Shown: positions 61,803 through 64,000 of the stretch, one piece after another | How the letters are laid out: each line of letters opens with the position of its first letter | Numbering within the stretch: position 1 is the stretch's first letter | Origin: Butyrivibrio sp. | Lineage (GTDB): Bacteria > Bacillota > Clostridia > Lachnospirales > Lachnospiraceae | Direction: 5' to 3' | Assembly: GCA_017615275.1 (NCBI GenBank) | Contig: JAGAAO010000015.1 | Location: 1-64,000 of the forward strand | Length of the DNA stretch: 64,000 nt | Notes under the pieces: model-generated | Seen by the model: only the letters and a program-made list of their open reading frames with translations | The model's database searches: none | What the model was told of the DNA's origin: nothing | Made by a program: the position numbers and the translations under genes

Positions 61803-62025
61803 GTCGTGAGCGGGTGTGGCTGACTGTTTGACATGAAAAGCCTTGAAAGTAGCGATAATCATGCATGTGAAGCTTTGTCTTGACTTGTGGCTGTTTTGGA
61901 AGTATATTTTTCTTGTTTGATTTTTTCGGAGCCATTCGGCTCAGTGGCTTTTTGTCACAATAATCCCAGATATTTATTTGTATGTAGATTATTGATGTTT
62001 GTAGTGCGTGGATAAAAAGGCGGGT

Positions 62026-62449
62026 GTTGACACGTGATGCAGGCACTGGAAGCAATCTGCGTGTCGGATGAATGAAGCGTTGACACGCAAGTTCAGAGTG
62101 AGAAGCAATTCACGTGTCGGACAACAAAAGCGCTGACACGCAAGTCTAAAGCGGGGAGCAATCTGCGTGCTGGATAACAAAAGCGTTGACAAGCAAGTTC
62201 AGAGTGAGAAGCAATTCACGTGTCGGACAACAAAAGCGTTGACACGCAAGTTCAGAGTGAGAAGCAATTCACGTGTCGGACAACAAAAGCGTTGACACGC
62301 AAGTCTAAAGCGGGGAGCAATCTGCGTGCTGGATAACAAAAGCGCTGACACGCAAATCTAGAGTGAGAAGCAATCTGCGTGCTGGACAACAAAAGCGCTG
62401 ACACGCAAGTCCAGATCGGCAAGCAATCCGCGTGTTGAGTCCAACATGC
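62026..62449. repeat. Eight tandem 53-bp repeats with hairpin-forming units
   Basis: Eight units of exactly 53 bp begin GTTGACACGC (or GCTGACACGC) at 62026, 62079, 62132, 62185, 62238, 62291, 62344 and 62397. Each contains GACACGCA and a partly complementary TGCGTGTC or CACGTGTC element, so it can fold. Two subtypes alternate in part: one with CAGAGTGAGAAGCAATTCACG (units 2, 4, 5) and one with CTAAAGCGGGGAGCAATCTG (units 3, 6); unit 7 is a hybrid, and units 1 and 8 are diverged ends. 53 is not a multiple of three, so this is not a coding repeat. The stretch 61803-62025 before it holds no gene I can support. Confidence 0.92.
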
Positions 62450-62484
62450 GTCGACATTCAAAACTGTAAAAAATTCAATAAAAC

Positions 62485-63318
62485 ATGCTGAAAGGGATAA
62501 TACACATTAAGGAGGGCAAGAAAATAGAAGAATACAAAGAGGAGCTTGGCAAGCAATTAAATGAGCTGAATAAACTCATTACTCTTGCAGAGAAGAGGCT
62601 TAGAAAGGAAAAGAATATTGATAAAAGAACTGTAAGCACATCAACACGAAGAAGTGGTTACCAGTATTATATACAAGAGGGAGGTAAGCGAAAGTATGTG
62701 AAAACTAAGGATATTTGGTATGTTCGAGATATCATGCAAAGAGACTATGATGAAAACGTACATAGAGCACTTATTACCCAACGCAATCGCATAGATCGTT
62801 TTCTCAAATTATATGATGTCAGTTCCATAGTAAAGGCTTACGATGAGCTTTCTGATGCTCGAAAACAATTGATAACCCCACTGATTTCAACTAATGAGCA
62901 GTATATAGAAGAGTGGCGAAGAAAGTATCCGGAATGTCAGAATACATTTCCTGAGCAGGGAGCATACATAACAGCTAGGGGAGAAAAAGTTCGATCTAAA
63001 TCAGAAAAGATAATTGCAGATCTGTTTGATAGATATCGAATACCTTATGTTTATGAACCGTCTCTGGATATGGGGAACGGACATGTCCTTTATCCTGATT
63101 TTGCTGTTTTGAATGTTCCTTGCAGGAAGACATTTTTTTGGGAACACTTTGGACTTATATCAGATTCGACATATGCAAAAAAGACATTGAAAAAGATGAA
63201 TATGTATGAAGAATGCGGCTTTTCAGTTGGAAGAAATGTTTTATTTTCCATGGAATCAGAAGATTCTCCATTAAATATAAAACTCTTGGAAAGAAAAATA
63301 CGCAGTTACCTGTTGTAA
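62485..63318 (+). CDS. PD-(D/E)XK nuclease-like protein of unknown function
   Basis: This 277-residue protein has an N-terminal coiled-coil/helical part (KKIEEYKEELGKQLNELNKL, EKRLRKEKNIDK). The C-terminal half fits a PD-(D/E)XK-type fold: RSKSEKIIADLFDRYRIPYV, YEPSLDMGNG with VLYPDFAVLN for the Glu and PD acids, and KTFFWEHFGLISD for the E.x.H strand. This pattern occurs in uncharacterised Firmicutes proteins. ATG 62485 has no strong ribosome site; AAGGAGGGCAAGAAAATAG lies inside the frame, so a later non-ATG start cannot be excluded. The tandem repeats lie directly upstream. The role is unknown. Confidence 0.7.
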   Translation: MLKGIIHIKEGKKIEEYKEELGKQLNELNKLITLAEKRLRKEKNIDKRTVSTSTRRSGYQYYIQEGGKRKYVKTKDIWYVRDIMQRDYDENVHRALITQRNRIDRFLKLYDVSSIVKAYDELSDARKQLITPLISTNEQYIEEWRRKYPECQNTFPEQGAYITARGEKVRSKSEKIIADLFDRYRIPYVYEPSLDMGNGHVLYPDFAVLNVPCRKTFFWEHFGLISDSTYAKKTLKKMNMYEECGFSVGRNVLFSMESEDSPLNIKLLERKIRSYLL

Positions 63319-63352
63319 TGACACAGGGAACTGCATAATAATCAAAAACTGT

Positions 63353-63874
63353 TTAGAACACAAGTCTCATCTGATACCAGGTTACATCGCCGTGTGTGGA
63401 GCTTGATATTCCTTCGTTTTCAAATCCAAATTTAGCATAGTAATGAAGGAGCTTATCTTTGCAGGTAAGGACAACTCCTTTCCTGCCTGCTTTCTTTGCA
63501 TTGTCTATAAATGCGTGAAGAGTAGCTTCAGCGTAGCCGTGTCTTTGACAGGCAGGATCGGTATCAACGCCAAATATCATCTGCCAGGCACCGCCGGGAT
63601 TGTGAAGCCCTGCATCATCATACATCTCATCCTGCAGATCCGGAGTGTCGGTGACGAGCCCGTTTACCATGCTGACTAATTTACCTGAGATAAACAAAAG
63701 GAAAAAATAGTCAGGATATCTTTCGAGCCTTTTCTTAAAAGATTCCTTGGATGCAGCTTCGGCAGCAGGAAAGCAAGTGGCTTCAAGCTGCGCTATATTA
63801 TCAAGATCTTCTATAGTGGCTTTTCTTATGACATAATTTTCCGATGCATTATTTTTTATACAATATTCTTTCAT
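63353..63874 (-). CDS. GNAT-family N-acetyltransferase
   Basis: The 173-residue protein has a complete GNAT fold: YVIRKATIEDLDNIAQLEAT at the start, MIFGVDTDPACQRHGYAEATLHAFID with the acetyl-CoA loop QRHGYA, and a C-terminal YYAKFGFENEGISSSTHGD. It resembles aralkylamine N-acetyltransferase-like proteins common in Lachnospiraceae. ATG 63874 with AAAGGTG upstream is preferred over GTG 63883. A 3' fragment of a close relative lies at 56027-56112. The substrate is not predictable. Confidence 0.86.
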   Translation of the reverse strand: MKEYCIKNNASENYVIRKATIEDLDNIAQLEATCFPAAEAASKESFKKRLERYPDYFFLLFISGKLVSMVNGLVTDTPDLQDEMYDDAGLHNPGGAWQMIFGVDTDPACQRHGYAEATLHAFIDNAKKAGRKGVVLTCKDKLLHYYAKFGFENEGISSSTHGDVTWYQMRLVF

Positions 63875-63952
63875 GGTAAACACCTTTATCTTACTTTAAG
63901 TTTCTTTTTGATATGTTGGCGCTGATTATGAAATACAGGAACGCACCGTTTT

Positions 63953-64000
63953 TCATTTTTGAATCTCTACGATTCTGTCAGCGTACTTTTTTACTATATC
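63953..64000 (-). CDS. C-terminal end of a gene entering from the right edge (partial)
   Basis: The minus-strand frame from the window edge reads DIVKKYADRIVEIQK and stops at 63953-63955. The ADRIVEI pattern resembles the end of an ABC ATPase, but 15 residues are not enough to decide. Confidence 0.3.
   Translation of the reverse strand, partial: DIVKKYADRIVEIQK

Noticed and set aside
62026-62449. CRISPR array
   Set aside because: The 53-bp units are similar along their whole length; there are no unique spacers and no cas genes.
61990-62461. Short minus-strand frames across the repeat array
   Set aside because: They arise from repetition; the 53-bp period shifts frame at each unit and the frames lack ribosome sites.

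Overview
The window looks like a chromosomal stretch from a Gram-positive, moderately AT-rich Firmicute, most likely a Lachnospiraceae member close to Butyrivibrio/Pseudobutyrivibrio. This is inferred from strong AGGAGG-type ribosome sites, consensus TTGACA/TATAAT promoters, lipoprotein solute-binding proteins in place of periplasmic ones, divergent AraC regulators beside glycan genes, GH36 alpha-galactosidases and a Wzx/Wzy-type exopolysaccharide cluster. No rRNA, intact tRNA, IS element or CRISPR array was recognised. Identity rests on reading alone.

Layout. 1-360: a decayed mobile-element edge with a truncated nucleotidyltransferase, a tRNA 3'-end-like segment and a terminator. 532-7145: an AAA/DUF4143 ATPase, then a polar amino-acid ABC transporter operon (ATPase, lipoprotein, two permeases) running into a cytidylate-kinase-like protein and a membrane protein with a Cof-like HAD tail. 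7161-11523: an AraC regulator divergent from a 1095-residue DUF5107-TPR protein. 11600-14200: small and damaged genes (adenosine deaminase with a shortened C-terminus, a uracil-DNA-glycosylase with an internal deletion), a GNAT enzyme, and a compact locus with type I toxin-antitoxin layout. 14197-19000: an ArsB/NhaD-like permease and a large surface protein with two Cys-His-Asp modules. 19016-32884: a GtrII-like membrane protein, then a carbohydrate locus in which two GH36 alpha-galactosidases bracket a sugar ABC importer, with FucU, an aldo-keto reductase and a zinc alcohol dehydrogenase on the opposite strand and AraC regulators at both ends.

32885-38036: a candidate small RNA, a GT-C-like membrane protein, a flotillin, and a GNAT-methyltransferase fusion behind a consensus promoter and an Asn/Thr-rich leader ORF with mutually exclusive hairpins. 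38424-50823: the exopolysaccharide cluster: sugar-nucleotide ketoisomerase, initiating sugar transferase, two ATP-grasp ligases, epimerase, two glycosyltransferases, polymerase, pyruvyltransferase, flippase, nitroreductase-like protein and a beta-propeller protein. Genes are tightly packed and several overlap, so they are probably co-transcribed. 50842-55901: a YD-repeat/VanZ fusion, a lipoprotein, a polytopic membrane protein and a GT2 enzyme.

56160-61468: an operator-embedded promoter (BlaI/MecI/CopY-like boxes) drives an M13 metallopeptidase, a MacB/FtsX-type permease and its ATPase. 61485-64000: a thioesterase pseudogene, an array of eight 53-bp tandem repeats, a PD-(D/E)XK-like protein, a GNAT enzyme whose C-terminal fragment also occurs at 56027-56112, and the tail of one more gene. 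Recurrent themes are clean internal-deletion pseudogenes, unusual domain fusions and RNA-level control elements.
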